64,000 nucleotides of DNA from Symbiodinium natans. Its lineage: Eukaryota; Sar; Dinophyceae; Suessiales; Symbiodiniaceae. Each line of letters starts with the position of its first letter. Position 1 is the stretch's first letter. Below the pieces are notes generated by a model. It was given only the letters and a program-made list of their open reading frames with translations, was not told the DNA's origin and ran no database searches. The position numbers and the translations under genes were made by a program. Positions 27,101 through 29,347 of this stretch are shown in pieces. Where the stretch lies: the NCBI GenBank assembly GCA_905221605.1, contig CAJNDS010000008.1:162501-226500 (forward strand). The letters are read 5' to 3'.

Positions 27101-29347
27101 TCTTGAGATTCCCTGCAAGAACCCTAAACCCTAAACCCTTAAACCCTAAACCCTAAACCCTAAACCCTAAACCCTAAACCCTAAACCCTAAACCCTAAAC
27201 CCTAAACCGTAACCCCTAAACCCTAAACCCATTTTGGGTTTAGGGTTCGGTGTTGAAGTCTTGGGCCCAAAACCCTAAACTAAAAACCTGGGGCATGCCC
27301 CACCGGAAGCGCGCCTTTCGAGCGCGTCCGTGAGCAGGGTTTAGGGTTTAGGGTTTAGGGTTTAGGGTTTAGGGTTTAGGGTTTAGGGTTTAGACCGCCC
27401 AGCTTGTACAGACAAAAGTCCCAAGATCTTGCAGTTCAGCTTAGGACTTGCAGGCGTGTTGGGGTGGAAGATGGGTTTTGGCTTTAGGGTCTTTCGTTTC
27501 GCCCTCTGTTTGAGGGCAAAGGGCTACTGCTGTGGGTAACTTGAAGGTCGAATCCAGTCCGGTATGCCCACTCACTGAATCCTCTAGCCAAATCCGAAGG
27601 CTTACCCACATGGTTTAGGACAATCAAGACTTCTCAAGATCGTCCCCAAGCGACCCCATTGCAACGACACCGGCCCTGTCTACATTCTGAGTTGACCTAA
27701 ACCCTAAACCCTAAACCCTAAACCCTAAACCCTAAACCCTAAACCCTAAACCCTAAACCCTAAACCCTAAACCCTAAACCCTAAACCAGCAGCCAAGATT
27801 GAGCATGCGGCTCTGCTCCGCTGGGGCAGATCTCACCACCAAGTGTCAGGGGATTCCAGCTTTCGTCAACCAGACGCCTGGCTGCTGAGTAGCTTTTAGG
27901 GTTTAGGGTTTAGGGTTTAGGGTTTAGGGTTTAGGGTTTAGGGCTTAGGGTTTAGGGTTTAGGGTTTAGGGTTTAGGAATTTGCTGAAAGCTATCCCAGA
28001 GGGTCCATTTGTAGTACCATTGTGGAATTAGGTACCCAAAACCTTATTTAGTATGGTTTGGGGGTACCTAAATCCATAATAGTAATACAAATGGACCCTC
28101 TGGGTATTTTTCGTGGTAGCATTAGGCACCTTGGGACCCAAAGCCCCACAAACAATGAACGATAATCATCCCTGTATTGCTCTTATAAAGATGGCGATAA
28201 ACATTTTTTTTTTTTTTTTTTGGGGGGGGGGGGGTTCTCAAGCAACTCGTAGTAACCGGTGTTCCTTCCGTCAAGTCAGCCAGCAAGGACAAGCGCAAGC
28301 GAGGCTTTGAGCACAGACCGTCAGTATCTCATCCGATACGTCGATGACAGTTCTGCTGGCTTCGTCATCAAAGATGTCAAGCTGATACTTTGTCATTGTG
28401 GAGTAACATTGTATATCTTTAAAGGTACTTAAACTCAATAAGGATTAGAACTCTAATTTTATCATGTTTCATACTATCCCAACCATGAACTAGGACAAGG
28501 GAGCTCTTCATGAAGGAGATGGTCATTTTTGCGGGTACCGCGTCCGCCCTCGTGACCCTGATGTCACGCATCTATCTCTAAGCCTGAGTCAAGGGCTCCT
28601 GCCGGGCTTAGGGTTTAGGGTTTAGAGTTTAGGGTTTAGGGCAGTTTCTGCTATGTGCTGCCCAGACAGCATGGCTTAGCATGGCTTGTCGTTTGCCACA
28701 TGAGCAAGTCCGCCTTCGGAAGTTGGTCTTGCAAGGACGCAGCGGTCTTGTGGGTCGACATGAACCGCGTTTAGGGTTTAGGGTTTAGGGTTTAGGGTTT
28801 AGGTTCTGTAATGAAGGTACATACGGCCGGGCCCCTGTGAAAATGCACTTGATTCCAATGCCTGGGTTCATTCTGTCCCCAAGGTGGGAACAATTACTTC
28901 CCATGCGTCCGTGTGAAACGTCAGTCATGTCAAGCTGAATGTACGCGAGGACCGGGAGTAGGCCCTTACTCTCGGGTTCCCTTACCAAAACGGGTAACAT
29001 ACCCTACACCCTAAACCCTAAACCCTAAACCCTAAACCCTAAACCCTAAACCCTTTTATTCCTCGAGTCACTCCTGGGTCTATTACAGCCTTCCTCCGGA
29101 AGATGAACAGTCGAAGTCGAACTGGGCCTTGGGCCCAGTTTTTTTTTTGGGCAAAAATGCCTCTCATAGACCTGCTGGGAAGATTCCTGTGATGCCGATT
29201 GAAGGTTTAGAGGGTAGGGTTTCATCTCACCAGGGATCGGCGGCTCTCCTTTGTAGCAAGTATCCTTTTGTGGTGCTTTACTGTAGCTTTAGATCCTTAG
29301 CCTTTTTGGGTCTCTTTGGTTTCTTAATATGGCAGCTAAAAAAATAA
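6049..29347 (+). CDS. Multi-exon gene, probable multi-pass membrane protein, telomere-repeat introns (5' end not resolved)
   Basis: Twenty-three islands, at the exon coordinates listed below, chain into one frame of 627 codons plus TAA. All 22 junctions are phase-compatible, each island has an AG before it, and all but the stop-bearing last exon are followed by GT, or GC in two cases. Introns run from 50 bp to 10.9 kb and are packed with TTTAGGG/CCCTAAA arrays, foldbacks and homopolymers; one hosts the copia element. Hydrophobic segments lie in E5, E8-E9, E13, E18, E22 and E24, and the protein ends in KK. I recognise no family. Several exons recur at identical length in copy B. Boundaries were chosen by eye with some freedom, so the model could be wrong in detail; a mosaic of gene fragments is the alternative. 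Confidence 0.6.
6363..6453 (+). repeat. TTTAGGG array split by the copia insertion
   Basis: The G-rich array runs to 6453, and its last TAGGG is the left target-site duplication. The array resumes at 16346 with TAGGG. Copy B holds the uninterrupted equivalent near 55563-55590. Confidence 0.9.
6449..6453. repeat. Left target-site duplication
   Basis: TAGGG, part of a TTTAGGG unit, abuts the TG of the left LTR. The same five bases follow the right LTR. Confidence 0.85.
6454..6674 (+). repeat. 5' LTR, 221 bp
   Basis: Begins TGCGGAGCTGC and ends CCCCCCGTA. I find no difference from 16125-16345, which indicates insertion recent relative to the local mutation rate. It must hold the element's transcription start and 3'-end signals. 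No TATA box or AATAAA was recognised. Confidence 0.95.
6529..6539 (+). promoter_or_regulatory. Spliced-leader-like 11-mer in the 5' LTR
   Basis: TTTGGCTCAAG equals the 3' end of the conserved 22-nt dinoflagellate spliced leader (ending CCATTTTGGCTCAAG). It could be a relic of reverse-transcribed trans-spliced RNA or a mimic of it. An 11-nt match can also arise by chance. Confidence 0.55.
6675..6687 (+). promoter_or_regulatory. Primer-binding site, initiator tRNA-Met anticodon arm
   Basis: GGTTATGAGCCCA follows the LTR directly. It is the reverse complement of TGGGCTCATAACC, the anticodon stem-loop of eukaryotic initiator tRNA-Met. Drosophila copia primes in this way with a half-tRNA, so the same mechanism is inferred. 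Confidence 0.75.
6736..8994 (+). CDS. gag: Gag polyprotein (frameshifted at its zinc finger)
   Basis: The nucleocapsid-type protein packages element RNA into cytoplasmic particles. The first ATG in the open frame is 6736, in GCCATGG context. The N-terminal third is Pro/Glu/Arg-rich. A short coiled coil (VKRALKELLVQTKELGNRL) lies near residues 155-175. A copia-type gag core runs from about residue 430 to 660, beginning near YTPSNPTALGDWIAMIEPML. A Lys/Gly-rich tail leads to a CCCH finger starting at Cys704. The frame leaves the finger at about 8891: the remaining Cys and His are in the next frame (CKFRHD at 8892-8909). The last 35 or so codons are therefore out-of-frame junk. A one-base loss is likelier than programmed shifting, since no slippery heptamer is seen. 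Confidence 0.85.
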   Translation: MDMMRRRSEPGPLSAANDAEENRGDGGEERQQMVQALTDGREVAMIQPTSQVENEVVPVPAANPFWSERAHEEMRLRQSRPASLPASGGDRSGEETRRPPSLPELRDREPVPAERPSSGLMGQMERGNIGETQGEEELIPDLSGEEQTEDMAVVKRALKELLVQTKELGNRLHRVEEKSYTSAASGSASRARSSGVVDANTAYPLGMTPEKQYLPGQVFYTDGMGGFWTVLPDGTWLPIEGYDLPKGCDLQPLPEPRKGDVHVEDEKEVPMMHVTEGKKPSRLPPLNYPMGGSASGGYASGPPGLTHVPITSLPSGVDGSAALLGNQPGFVSARETSAQENSAGSGGYTMVDDVPYRWKMIAGKLELEKVPLTAFTPGMGHGLPQGPGGRVSLPPGAVVPRGMPNIGDSSGTERPEALGKHVMSLPTLADYTPSNPTALGDWIAMIEPMLSSLTDTGRVWWQSVYTKAYEAYAKWLSVSPLERLGIKAELEGLKGVRTVHVLLEQRAVSLLLQAIPERLKTEIVSTRMLGSVMIFYKLLTVYQPGGANERSTMLNFLVQPSSATSISEAIKGVRQWAQWRSRLRELRASEPDATLLIKGLDALSSALLAKHPTVHFRVASFREKLGVDYSPTSETATQLAEMLQAEFELLLHSAGEQEVKQDSDAKKRARLNKAQKGTGDETEEGDKGKGKGKRYSGDGERPFCWIYGKTEAGCKFGSRANFAMTRTPWSVEDVLNVGPLAIYSRSVHTKMV
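8847..10040 (+). CDS. pol: Gag C-terminus and protease region
   Basis: The frame resumes true homology at about 8892 (CKFRHDKD, end of the CCCH finger). A CCHC knuckle follows (CFECGAVGHLQPQC, residues 30-43) and then a Lys/Gly-rich linker. Two aspartic-protease-like motifs come next: VDTAATH (Asp159, codon at 9321) and LDSGASH (Asp320, codon at 9804). Each is followed by a GTL(I/V) strand and a P-L-(I/V)-x-P-type segment. A tandem pair in one chain could fold as a pseudo-dimer, where retroviral proteases use two subunits; that is inference. The frame is lost near 10021, where homology passes to the next open frame. Confidence 0.8.
   Translation: MDIWEDRSRLQVRITCKFRHDKDSLERGRCFECGAVGHLQPQCPYKDGVSSNADSNPERNRSKGNSPKGGKGGKGAKWGNAKKAEVAEVGDEMANAGLDKGSASPSSPSTPNQVLAEALEVLKSMKLSSAQSASSGDPSVRMLCDSGLFQQEGRVALVDTAATHLVRTLFPWECLPDTTVMVQSALGGVTMRITEKGTLIREDNGPLIIPLWLILEFGANLTVINGMCHVSAKSSLDQLLWFEHGCLVMDYKTAEKMVLHAERQRASLSHSQWRNGRAGCGVGSSDATLLPKQGEGRGVCVLHVARVSDTNECSGMGMLDSGASHPLRSLRPGEQLPQQKVLVSLAVGSREMCITPGGTLVTPEMVDPLVPIGKASALVGLRVQWRGGKCTGRTSRS
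9961..14235 (+). CDS. pol: Copia Pol: methyltransferase-like, integrase, 2OG-oxygenase-like, start of RT
   Basis: A 1424-codon open frame; the first codons, to about 10021, overlap the protease frame and are probably not translated as written. Segments in order: a linker; a C5-methyltransferase-like region (about residues 138-400); integrase HHCC finger and DD35E core (Asp476, Asp626, Glu662); an acidic and basic linker; a 2OG-Fe(II) oxygenase-like region (about 930-1130, His1025, Asp1027, His1093, Arg1102); a coiled-coil linker; and RT motif A (LDISKAF, Asp1383). The first integrase spacing is widened by an acidic insert of about 90 residues. The frame ends at 14235, with RT continuing in the next frame after an apparent one-base loss in an A/G run near 14220. 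Confidence 0.9.
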   Translation: MAKRAPWLVSEFSGVVASAQGELRVRDLNGCPCLEKEVALQIIDEMDWCSPKQALKVARMVQGCPNTDNEVAVKTSLQSAARTASANEEEFVQACWRFLRWYYGDIPENMLMELLPRGDIAALPFNRHKRRRLARAKRVVVHLFSGKQKWHFPSRDVEVLELDLKKGGDLHNSSVWKYLLHLAAEGKVVAVVGGPPCRTVSRLRGEDGGPPVLRRRCGPERLGLKSLPWPHQELAQKDGVLLLKMLFLYDVAVHSRCGTAEVINGSSVFFGMESPGDPELIGKDFSQNGKTVLSAEDLVDGSQEGLSSPTFWSWPEVKSFCERYGMYAAHFDQGALGHALVKPTTFLVSDMELWESLEQVRVVVPWSATFASTLEERIGQSSIWARWAFGLVKRIRHRLAQWLHESDAEREAMVLKKEEREGTLRRLTTEERAFRDHCLRGHIPFRRDCQICVSAAGKERRHLRRKHGDAYTLSLDLAGPYKCSKDAHQQKPRHAVIGVYQFPMLDPNVGRPLEKEEDADEVEDQVADEGAGVGEWLGDAVANFEEEDSAPVEPVPVLEAEVLKIQASEKSWKELKDHLTQPVRMINFVMVEPIVDKQQTTVLSAVQRMMVRLQRHGYPVLRIHSDRAGEFVNARFRSFCETRLIYRTTGDPGVPQTNGRAEACVGLFKRGVRSLLKEARLGPAYWALAARHWSMLRWQKAERELGLNPKALLPFGAQIQVKRRPWELLGPDGTKKGRQWVDRTQPALLLGPCDDLPGGSWVEAQGTAKDPDELVLFPCTTIFSNIKEPPELELEGVVEEQEPSPPGHRLKGKKPALRFADEEGPPLPPPRDPPVRHRLKEKSPASSLRGHVGSLRLLRKRGESPPLEIFEDDMQGLGELEENADVEDNVPGDEYWPTCCSPHENAYLVCKSETAEDGTQLEKEEQKAKSMYERSMYDYVDCEELLEGIVYPKRVNRRGGINNWCTSTRALVLGHYTHGGVCGITKETHRRPWLCRYLASFVRHHNPEAKFSALQISCNAPVSLHRDSHNEKHCCNYVCGFGDYKDGQLWVEDEKVLEEGAEVVEQSYGKKVLPGKLVDIHWNFMSFFPRKLHGPMPWKGNRVSLTGYTPVFMERLGYKDRCYLLQCKFPLPEPQAEEGEKRKWLKMTLKETSLDDLAEEVDYAVFEAHQWALEEHLSIRRLIAEQECCILDEFHGSANESNEEKGSETREWLVKAKRAEEQLSKFLVKAAQVQQMVQENTALEAAEEVEFLQTKTIPTQEAMQELEKWRESLSDEVTSLVKELEVVEPTTQEKLDKLAEEPNAPVIEYVPSLVVFTRKQGTGRRRARICACGNFISSTAATEYEGPRSLSRHSLYAPGLDSTTFRCQVRHAAYMVWIIAGLDISKAFLTAPMNRAQREGRLVVVQPPRAAVKLGLCTKGSGGL
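10366..11160 (+). other. C5-cytosine-methyltransferase-like domain in Pol
   Basis: Seen: VVHLFSG (residues 140-146) resembles motif I, the cofactor-binding loop. GGPPCRTVS (193-201) resembles motif IV, whose Cys (here Cys197) attacks cytosine C6. MESPGD (272-277) may stand for the ENV motif VI. No clear QxRxR motif VIII was found. Known: dinoflagellate retrotransposons carrying cytosine methyltransferases have been reported. Inferred: the element could methylate its own DNA. The missing motifs leave open a catalytically dead or repurposed domain. Confidence 0.55.
11269..12045 (+). other. Integrase zinc finger and DD35E core
   Basis: HHCC-type finger HCLRGHIPFRRDCQIC starts at residue 437. 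Catalytic residues are Asp476 (SLDLAGP), Asp626 (HSDRAGEF) and Glu662 (NGRAEACVG). Exactly 35 residues separate the last two. The domain joins element cDNA to target DNA, consistent with the 5-bp TSD. Confidence 0.92.
12760..13340 (+). other. 2-oxoglutarate/Fe(II) dioxygenase-like domain in Pol
   Basis: Seen: an HxD pair (LHRDSHN, His1025/Asp1027) followed by a G-x-LWV strand, then a distal His1093 (RKLHGPMP) and Arg1102 (NRVSLTGY) nine residues on. This spacing is typical of double-stranded beta-helix dioxygenases, where HxD...H binds iron and the Arg binds 2-oxoglutarate. Substrate is unknown. AlkB-like repair or TET/JBP-like base oxidation are possibilities, the latter attractive beside a methyltransferase-like domain and in dinoflagellate DNA, which carries hydroxymethyluracil. 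Confidence 0.6.
14208..15938 (+). CDS. pol: Copia reverse transcriptase, RNase H and C-terminal module
   Basis: The open frame takes over RT just after motif A. It carries KALYGL, the catalytic YVDD box at 14436-14447 and the copia thumb. RNase H follows, with YADASF (Asp codon at 15003) and STAEAEL near 15115-15135, then ADLLTKL, the copia RNase H end motif. It makes double-stranded cDNA from element RNA. The first 28 or so nucleotides overlap the upstream frame. About 150 extra residues follow RNase H (see 15478-15938). Confidence 0.9.
   Translation: MHKRERWIVRKALYGLAESPAAWVEWRDQRLQGMSWVSKDGQAMSFQRSNADPSLFLIMAQEKPEGASKLVGTMGLYVDDFLMAGTMTVLREALEQIRKEWKTSEPEFCGPGCGDGFLKFLGVQIWYRNGSFFLNQEDFVRDLLNRRGYQIDETGKGSNLPMVKETPGEEEEVDIPSLRAAQGAVGEFLWVAIKTRPDLAFCTSQLSLWTSRRPRFVVKKAEEVFRYLAATPTLGLTFGAIATCEKERNEVLRYGRGVKVVESYADASFAAGENEKSHSGAVVVWGDCPVMWATQRQSTVALSTAEAELHASIEGATMIQSCTPIIAALVGTGEESLQKVLYTASVSTCSIIQYPAGSWRTRHLRIRAAGVRSLVDRGYMVIAHLRGEYMIADLLTKLMSGQVYAKQKALWGLQLLVQGTDLKRASLAMAVMMVAASLQGMATGGEEVSAAGFFCSEEGVCQVANTSTVMVLAQGIEMVINNSDLVAYLVAAIIIWELTWCLFRRLYKWLWIKKVVVIPASATLYTTVGGNCMHASSDCDVLRYSQPRAKTLCKHCLKDGWVVNAEFLGEERAAGT
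15478..15938 (+). other. C-terminal extension with membrane segments and Cys/His motif
   Basis: After RNase H come a short hydrophobic stretch (SLAMAVMMVAASLQG), a strong one (VAYLVAAIIIWELTWCLF, about 15664-15717) followed by Arg/Lys, and then a Cys/His cluster with GGNCMH and CKHCLKDGW. It could be a small envelope-like or membrane-tethering tail plus a metal site. No relative with known function is recognised. Confidence 0.5.
15939..16111 (+). other. Copia 3' untranslated region
   Basis: No open frame continues here. It separates the polyprotein stop from the polypurine tract. Confidence 0.6.
16112..16124 (+). promoter_or_regulatory. Polypurine tract
   Basis: A purine run ending ACAGGGGGAG abuts the 3' LTR. 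It would resist RNase H and prime plus-strand cDNA. Confidence 0.8.
16125..16345 (+). repeat. 3' LTR, 221 bp
   Basis: Identical by eye to 6454-6674, including the spliced-leader-like 11-mer at 16200-16210. Confidence 0.95.
16346..16350. repeat. Right target-site duplication
   Basis: TAGGG, matching 6449-6453. TTTAGGG units continue after it. Confidence 0.85.
16351..17053. repeat. Intron sequence: back-to-back heptamer arrays
   Basis: A G-rich array meets a C-rich one near 16470-16530, and further degenerate CCCTAAA arrays run to about 17030. The last bases, CTGTAACCTGCAG, form the acceptor of E6. Matches copy B near 55590-56077. Confidence 0.7.
17054..17104 (+). CDS. Exon E6 of the multi-exon gene
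   Basis: Acceptor CCTGCAG; reads EVLQAWLDESEAWNEQ; donor GTGAGT running straight into TTTAGGG repeats. Copy B (56078-56128) is 51 bp and identical, although its donor has become TTGAGT. 1 nt in, 2 nt out. Confidence 0.6.
17107..17354. repeat. TTTAGGG array, GGGTTTGA block and degenerate MITE
   Basis: Canonical heptamers are followed by about eight GGGTTTGA units (17165-17227). A degenerate foldback of the GGTAGCCCA family follows at about 17244-17354, better preserved in copy B at 56187-56309. Confidence 0.75.
17600..17668 (+). CDS. Exon E7 of the multi-exon gene
   Basis: The acceptor is the TTTAG of an array; reads SHGSLAKALDDWIARGWTYA then FK; donor GTTTAG. Copy B begins at 56735 with the same frame and several replacements. 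1 nt in, 2 nt out. Confidence 0.55.
18109..18151 (+). CDS. Exon E8 of the multi-exon gene
   Basis: Classical acceptor with pyrimidine tract (TTTTCTCGTTTCTAG); reads NKKVEPLYSLIIGD; strong donor GTAAGA. Its end is hydrophobic and continues into E9. Not found in copy B. A degenerate relative lies near 42568-42612. Confidence 0.6.
18994..19051 (+). CDS. Exon E9 of the multi-exon gene
   Basis: Acceptor GGCAAG; reads VLAFSLSCLVVLYSTYIQA; donor GTTCAG leading into TTTAGGG. Likely transmembrane together with E8. Copy B (57894-57951) is also 58 bp with two conservative replacements and one synonymous change. 0 in, 1 nt out. Confidence 0.6.
19052..20448. other. Intron between E9 and the next exon
   Basis: Holds several arrays (for example C-rich 19742-19800), a stretch near 19143-19192 that is open but phase-incompatible, and a G-rich homopolymer tract at 20117-20185. 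Copy B counterpart is 57952-59772. Confidence 0.5.
20449..20534 (+). CDS. Exon E9b of the multi-exon gene
   Basis: Acceptor CCACCAG; reads DSHERRAMNENVHFWFLKEF and on to GHLGST; donor GTGTAT. Copy B (59773-59858) is also 86 bp and open, with clustered replacements in the middle. 2 nt in, 0 out. Confidence 0.55.
20882..20948 (+). CDS. Exon E10 of the multi-exon gene
   Basis: Acceptor AACCTTAG; reads DCWCLRLVDSLDYSTAVLQW then SL; the donor is the array itself (GTTTAGGG). Copy B (60631-60697) is also 67 bp with AG and GT kept. 0 in, 1 nt out. Confidence 0.6.
21087..21129 (+). CDS. Exon E11 of the multi-exon gene
   Basis: Acceptor GGGTTTCAG; reads PQRLLARTIIMDS; donor GTAGCT. 2 nt in, 2 nt out. 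No copy-B counterpart was seen. The minus strand is also open here, so strand rests on phase agreement with E10 and E11b. Confidence 0.45.
21385..21600 (-). repeat. CCCTAAA array within intron
   Basis: About 30 heptamers in C-rich orientation, one of the longest in the window. Copy B has an equivalent at 61394-61488 in a different phase. Confidence 0.9.
21646..21693 (+). CDS. Exon E11b of the multi-exon gene
   Basis: Acceptor CAACCAG; reads HGLLRPLGYLICTLR; donor is the array (GTTTAGGG). Copy B starts at 61845 with a similar reading (HGLRRPWGYFIG) but a shifted donor. 1 nt in, 2 nt out. Confidence 0.45.
21694..21797 (+). repeat. TTTAGGG array at the start of an intron
   Basis: About 14 heptamers. 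The predicted intron begins with the array's own GT. Confidence 0.9.
21827..21878 (+). CDS. Exon E12 of the multi-exon gene
   Basis: Acceptor GTTCAG; reads NALQAVLKTAARRRRFG; donor GTTTGG. Copy B (62079-62130) is also 52 bp, NALQAVLKTATRLRCVV, donor GTTCTG. 1 nt in, 0 out. Confidence 0.6.
22068..22219. repeat. MITE-like foldback interrupted by a CCCTAAA array
   Basis: CTACTTGGGGTTCATGGTAC at the left and GTACCATGAACCGCCAAGTAG at the right are inverted repeats of the family seen intact at 22632-22728. A CCCTAAA array (about 22134-22190) sits between them. Confidence 0.65.
22632..22728. mobile_element. 97-bp MITE-like element
   Basis: Perfect 21-bp terminal inverted repeats starting GGCCTACTTGGAGGTTCATG. 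It has no coding capacity and would need a transposase from elsewhere. Located in the E12-E13 intron. Confidence 0.8.
22729..23311. other. Rest of the E12-E13 intron
   Basis: C-rich arrays at about 23065-23130 and 23160-23305. An AT-richer stretch near 22855-23000 matches copy B near 62420-62520. No exon seen. Confidence 0.5.
23312..23430 (+). CDS. Exon E13 of the multi-exon gene
   Basis: Acceptor AAACGAG; reads VSREMAPVFLVTQCTAFFGS, MYFIIAGLMPL and further to the array donor GTTTAGGG. Strongly hydrophobic. Copy B (from 63024) shares the first 31 codons with six synonymous and three conservative changes, a coding-selection pattern. The 3' end differs between copies. 0 in, 2 nt out. Confidence 0.6.
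23530..23631. mobile_element. MITE-like element with ATGA target duplication
   Basis: Starts CTACTATTTGC and ends GCAAATAGTAG. ATGA flanks both sides (23526-23529, 23632-23635). Copy B at 63121-63140 reads straight through CTTACATGAGGGAACAGGG, an empty site. The element contains a poly-T/poly-G junction. Confidence 0.75.
23636..24379. other. Rest of the E13-E14 intron
   Basis: G-rich array 23887-23962 and a foldback at about 24167-24287 with imperfect ends (CCGAAGGGTCCATGTACC and its inverse). C-rich arrays lead to the E14 acceptor. Confidence 0.55.
24380..24443 (+). CDS. Exon E14 of the multi-exon gene
   Basis: Acceptor AATCAAG; reads WIFQNDSFEPWPLAAEGGAR then R; donor GTAACC. Copy B begins at 63990 and reads WVF before the window ends. 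1 nt in, 0 out. Confidence 0.6.
24614..24697 (+). CDS. Exon E15 of the multi-exon gene
   Basis: Acceptor GAAGACAG; 28 codons including GTDWVVHVLNEKLATNFLLE; donor GTAAACCC, where the CCCTAAA array supplies the GTAA context. 0 in, 0 out. Confidence 0.65.
24835..24884 (+). CDS. Exon E16 of the multi-exon gene
   Basis: Acceptor GGAGGCAG; reads TYTGTPMRVILRPMPV; donor GTGAAA. Other frames are also open here. This frame is chosen because it matches E15 and E17 and resembles E23 (TYGRAPVKMHLIPMPG). 0 in, 2 nt out. Confidence 0.5.
25082..25185 (+). CDS. Exon E17 of the multi-exon gene
   Basis: Acceptor GTTCAAG; reads FHRPFHIHKSAHFLRESTIL then SSEVCLGLLKADKR; donor GTTTCGGGTTTAGGG. 1 nt in, 1 nt out. 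Confidence 0.6.
25590..25646 (+). CDS. Exon E18 of the multi-exon gene
   Basis: Acceptor CCTGAAG; reads LSSLPLMFLLLLPVLTCG, a likely membrane helix; donor is the array (GTTTAGGG). Another frame is open, but only this one matches E17. 2 nt in, 1 nt out. Confidence 0.5.
25652..25671. repeat. Tail-to-tail heptamer fusion
   Basis: GGGTTTAGGGCCCTAAACCC is a perfect 20-bp palindrome joining a TTTAGGG run to a CCCTAAA run with no spacer. Confidence 0.9.
25890..26380. repeat. Direct repeat of about 106 bp, two copies
   Basis: GCAAAACG(C/T)GCCCGCGCCTAGGCGAGAGCGC begins copies near 25892 and 26274, with a degenerate relative near 26160. Minus-strand open frames over them (FLLE(I/F)ALSPRRG) reflect the repeat. 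Coding status unclear. Lies in the E18-E18b intron. Confidence 0.6.
26640..26755 (-). repeat. CCCTAAAAA variant block and CCCTAAA array
   Basis: Five or more consecutive CCCTAAAAA 9-mers (26638-26685) precede canonical and CCCCAAA units. Confidence 0.85.
26845..26988 (+). CDS. Exon E18b of the multi-exon gene
   Basis: Acceptor CCCTGAAG; reads LFKAQCSETVSETPPPACYV, MRDLCLLPYNPENWPLAQEL and NLGYHNK; donor GTACTA. The frame stays open beyond the donor to about 27134, so a later 3' end is possible. 2 nt in, 1 nt out. Confidence 0.5.
27120..27786. other. E18b-E19 intron with three arrays
   Basis: C-rich array 27120-27230, G-rich 27336-27394 and C-rich 27693-27786, separated by unique stretches without a supported exon. 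Confidence 0.7.
27793..27842 (+). CDS. Exon E19 of the multi-exon gene
   Basis: The acceptor AACCAGCAG directly follows a CCCTAAA array; reads KIEHAALLRWGRSHHQ; donor GTGTCA. 2 nt in, 0 out. Confidence 0.55.
27995..28104. mobile_element. 110-bp MITE-like element
   Basis: Perfect 19-bp terminal inverted repeats, CCCAGAGGGTCCATTTGTA, in the E19-E20 intron. TAT flanks both ends and may be the target duplication. No coding capacity. Confidence 0.8.
28204..28234 (+). repeat. Poly-T/poly-G junction
   Basis: Eighteen T followed by thirteen G, then TTCTCAAGCAA. Similar junctions lie near 23587-23614 and 47479-47512, apparently inside related foldbacks. Confidence 0.9.
28280..28402 (+). CDS. Exon E20 of the multi-exon gene
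   Basis: Acceptor GTCAAGTCAG; 41 codons including STDRQYLIRYVDDSSAGFVI and KDVKLILCHCG; donor GTAACA. The following 91-bp intron is AT-rich and ordinary. 0 in, 0 out. The YVDD here lacks any RT context and is coincidental. Confidence 0.65.
28494..28534 (+). CDS. Exon E21 of the multi-exon gene
   Basis: Acceptor GAACTAG; reads DKGALHEGDGHFC; donor GTACCG. Two frames are open, and this one is set by E20 and E22. 0 in, 2 nt out. Confidence 0.5.
28645..28766 (+). CDS. Exon E22 of the multi-exon gene
   Basis: Acceptor TTTAGGGCAG; reads FCYVLPRQHGLAWLVVCHMS and on to KDAAVLWVDMN; GC donor (GCGTTTAGGG). Its frame was dictated by E21 and then ran open for 40 codons, which is notable support. 1 nt in, 1 nt out. 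Confidence 0.6.
28817..28883 (+). CDS. Exon E23 of the multi-exon gene
   Basis: Acceptor AATGAAG after a 50-bp intron made mostly of TTTAGGG; reads TYGRAPVKMHLIPMPGFILS then P; donor GTGGGA. The minus strand is open too. 2 nt in, 2 nt out. Confidence 0.45.
29089..29347 (+). CDS. Terminal exon E24 of the multi-exon gene
   Basis: Acceptor CTATTACAG; open for 85 codons to TAA. Starts LPPEDEQSKSNWALGP, ends with a hydrophobic helix (SFRSLAFLGLFGFLIWQLKK). The KK end resembles an ER-retrieval signal on a membrane protein; that is inference. A T-run near 29140 in the exon is a possible error site. 1 nt in. Confidence 0.5.

Noticed and set aside
28322-28402. Reverse-transcriptase YVDD box in exon E20
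   Set aside because: No other RT motif surrounds it.
28821-28934. Minus-strand exon reading LDMTDVSHGRMGSNCSHLGD
   Set aside because: Has splice-like edges, but the plus strand is favoured by phase with E22 and E24 and by similarity of E23 to E16.
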